64,000 bases of DNA from Planctomycetota bacterium (lineage in GTDB: Bacteria > Planctomycetota > Planctomycetia > Planctomycetales > Planctomycetaceae). The translations under genes were made by a program, and so were the position numbers. Below the pieces are notes generated by a model. It made no database searches and was not told the DNA's origin. It saw nothing but the letters and a program-made list of their open reading frames with translations. The number at the start of each line of letters is the position of its first letter. Position 1 is the stretch's first letter. This document shows, one piece after another, positions 62,901 through 64,000 of the stretch. The stretch is taken from the NCBI GenBank assembly GCA_003671275.1, contig QWPB01000077.1, forward strand, positions 79,649 through 143,648. The letters are read 5' to 3'.

Positions 62901-64000
62901 TCACCGCCGGACGGTGACTTCCGCTCCAGTGGTCAGCAGGTCATACAGGTCGGCTACATCACGAGACTTGAGCCGGATGCATCCCTGCGTCTGAGAGGCT
63001 GTCAACGACACATTATCCGGCGTCCCGTGCAGACAGACCCCCTCACCCAGATCGAGCCAATGCTCGCCCAGCGGGTTCGAGGGATCGTCATGTTCAACAA
63101 CGCCCGCAGCTCCGTAATAGGTCGGATCACGCTGCTTGTCGAGCACCTGGAACTTGCCGACGGGGGCTGGATGATCCTGGCCAACTCCCACATCAAACCG
63201 GGCGACAAAATGACCGTGTGAATGCACCGTCAATTCACGATCACTCAAGTCGACGACGGCGGAAAACGGTCCCTGGATGACCTTCAGCTTTTGCCCGGGG
63301 CGAATCTTCTGGGCATCCGTCCGGTTCAGTTTGGCGAGATACTCCCAGGAGATGTCGTACTCTTTCGCAATCTTCTGCAGGGCATCACCCGGGGCGACCG
63401 CATGAGCCGTCATGTAGTGTGGCGTCGGCGCGAAGTAGATCCGGTAAGCCACCGTCCGCAGCCGCTCCATAATGTGAGTCCGCACCGCGGGCTGCTTCCA
63501 GTACATGTTGGAGAGCAGGAAATTGGCCTCAACATCTTCTCCCTCGGCAATCAGCTGATCGATCTTAGCCAGATCGGCTTCAACGACAGCCAGGCTGGGA
63601 GCGGCGACCGTCGAAGTCGGCTGATCCAGAGAGGACTCCGGGGTGACGGCCCGATGGTTGGCATGCTCAACCGTATCCGGAGATCCGGTCGGCGGGGCTT
63701 CCACGGATTCACTGGCTGAGACCTGGCGGATCGCGGACTGAGCGGGAGCCAACGGTTCCGCCTCAACTCCTGACCAAGGATTATTGCGAGTCGTTGGTGA
63801 CCGACCCGCCTGAGGAGCGGCGGGCTCGAATTCGGCATGGGCCCGACCAAAGGGGCTATCCGCCCGCTGGGCAGGAGCGTTCTGAGCCAGCGTGCCGATC
63901 GATGATCCCGAGGCTGCGACACGGGATGGAACCAACTGCGGCGATGGAGACTCAGCATCTGGAACATTCAGCACCGTCTGCGTCTCACCGCCGGCGGGGA
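62901..64000 (-). CDS. LysM / L,D-transpeptidase (YkuD) protein, 5' end outside window
   Basis: At least 366 residues; the frame is open through the right edge, so the N-terminus (probably with a signal or anchor) is missing. A long Ala/Pro/Ser-rich region leads to LysM (HAVAPGDALQKIAKEYDISW, IRPGQKLKVI), which binds peptidoglycan. The YkuD domain follows: GVGQDHPAPVGKFQVLDKQ, CLHGTPDNVSLTASQTQGCI and RLKSRDVADLYDLL. The catalytic Cys is present. The usual SHGC reads TQGC, so the His before the Gly is replaced by Gln, while the HGT His is kept. It should form 3-3 peptidoglycan crosslinks or anchor proteins, consistent with peptidoglycan in Planctomycetes. Confidence 0.88.
   Translation of the reverse strand, partial: PAGGETQTVLNVPDAESPSPQLVPSRVAASGSSIGTLAQNAPAQRADSPFGRAHAEFEPAAPQAGRSPTTRNNPWSGVEAEPLAPAQSAIRQVSASESVEAPPTGSPDTVEHANHRAVTPESSLDQPTSTVAAPSLAVVEADLAKIDQLIAEGEDVEANFLLSNMYWKQPAVRTHIMERLRTVAYRIYFAPTPHYMTAHAVAPGDALQKIAKEYDISWEYLAKLNRTDAQKIRPGQKLKVIQGPFSAVVDLSDRELTVHSHGHFVARFDVGVGQDHPAPVGKFQVLDKQRDPTYYGAAGVVEHDDPSNPLGEHWLDLGEGVCLHGTPDNVSLTASQTQGCIRLKSRDVADLYDLLTTGAEVTVRR

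Noticed and set aside
1..64000. tRNA genes, rRNA genes, CRISPR arrays, phage or integrase genes
   Set aside because: Reading both strands I found no TPsiC-like tRNA pattern in the gaps, no regularly spaced repeats, and no integrase or transposase motif.

Overview
The window reads as chromosomal DNA of a planctomycete (order Planctomycetales or close to it). Evidence: two DUF1559 prepilin-like genes, a DUF1552 protein with a twin-arginine signal, a DUF1080 protein, a WD40/cytochrome c hybrid, a Tat-exported Gfo/Idh/MocA oxidoreductase, an orphan formaldehyde-activating enzyme, very long secreted proteins, and many short intergenic hairpin repeats. GC is high and coding density is about 90%. 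I see no CRISPR array, rRNA, tRNA or intact transposase.

Layout. 1-13.6 kb: Gfo/Idh/MocA (5' cut), bioD, DUF1552, miaB (-), a fused LplT-Aas phospholipid-repair protein, a thioredoxin-like/DegT pair (-), DUF1080 and a TelA-like coiled-coil protein (-). 13.9-20.3 kb: SET-domain protein, der, pyrF, kdsA and a Ski2-like helicase, all +. 20.4-23.7 kb: a small membrane protein and the WD40/cytochrome c protein (-). 24.0-27.9 kb: a cobalamin riboswitch in front of a DUF1559 prepilin-like gene, then a degenerate LarA homologue, hpt and ruvC. 28-33 kb: SGNH hydrolase, NPCBM protein (-), sugar-phosphate isomerase-like protein, XRE-cupin regulator divergent from tdh. 33.1-33.6 kb: a composite palindromic repeat and a Fic/Doc toxin remnant. 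33.6-45.3 kb: a two-gene minus-strand operon of giant envelope proteins (1169 and 2709 aa). 45.7-53 kb: fae (-), a PDZ-interrupted trypsin-like pseudoprotease, Nudix, a secreted YbjN/CesT-like protein and a 1205-aa FG-GAP/UnbV protein. 53-58.3 kb: tsf, rpsB, prmC and infC (-), then fumC (+). 58.6-64 kb: a DUF1559 gene with small secreted partners, a DUF3592 protein, hisA, and an L,D-transpeptidase (-, 5' cut).

Most interesting points. (1) The giant-protein operon is built from three copies of one module (signal peptide, 'YLP'/'PLEE' motif, beta-rich ectodomain, terminal membrane cluster), two of them fused head to tail with an internal signal-peptide-like segment at the joint. (2) A complete adenosylcobalamin riboswitch, with a consensus -35 box just upstream and a ribosome-site hairpin downstream, precedes a prepilin-like gene rather than a B12 gene. 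(3) A PDZ domain sits inside a trypsin-like fold whose catalytic His and Ser are replaced. (4) EF-Ts lacks the Asp-Phe of the TDFV motif, and infC may start at AUC. (5) Several families of small palindromic repeats occur, one of them inside the helicase reading frame.

Housekeeping functions: translation (rpsB, tsf, infC, prmC, der, miaB), nucleotide salvage and synthesis (hpt, pyrF), DNA repair (ruvC), Kdo synthesis (kdsA), TCA cycle (fumC), histidine (hisA), biotin (bioD) and threonine degradation (tdh). All assignments rest on reading motifs by eye; no database search was run.
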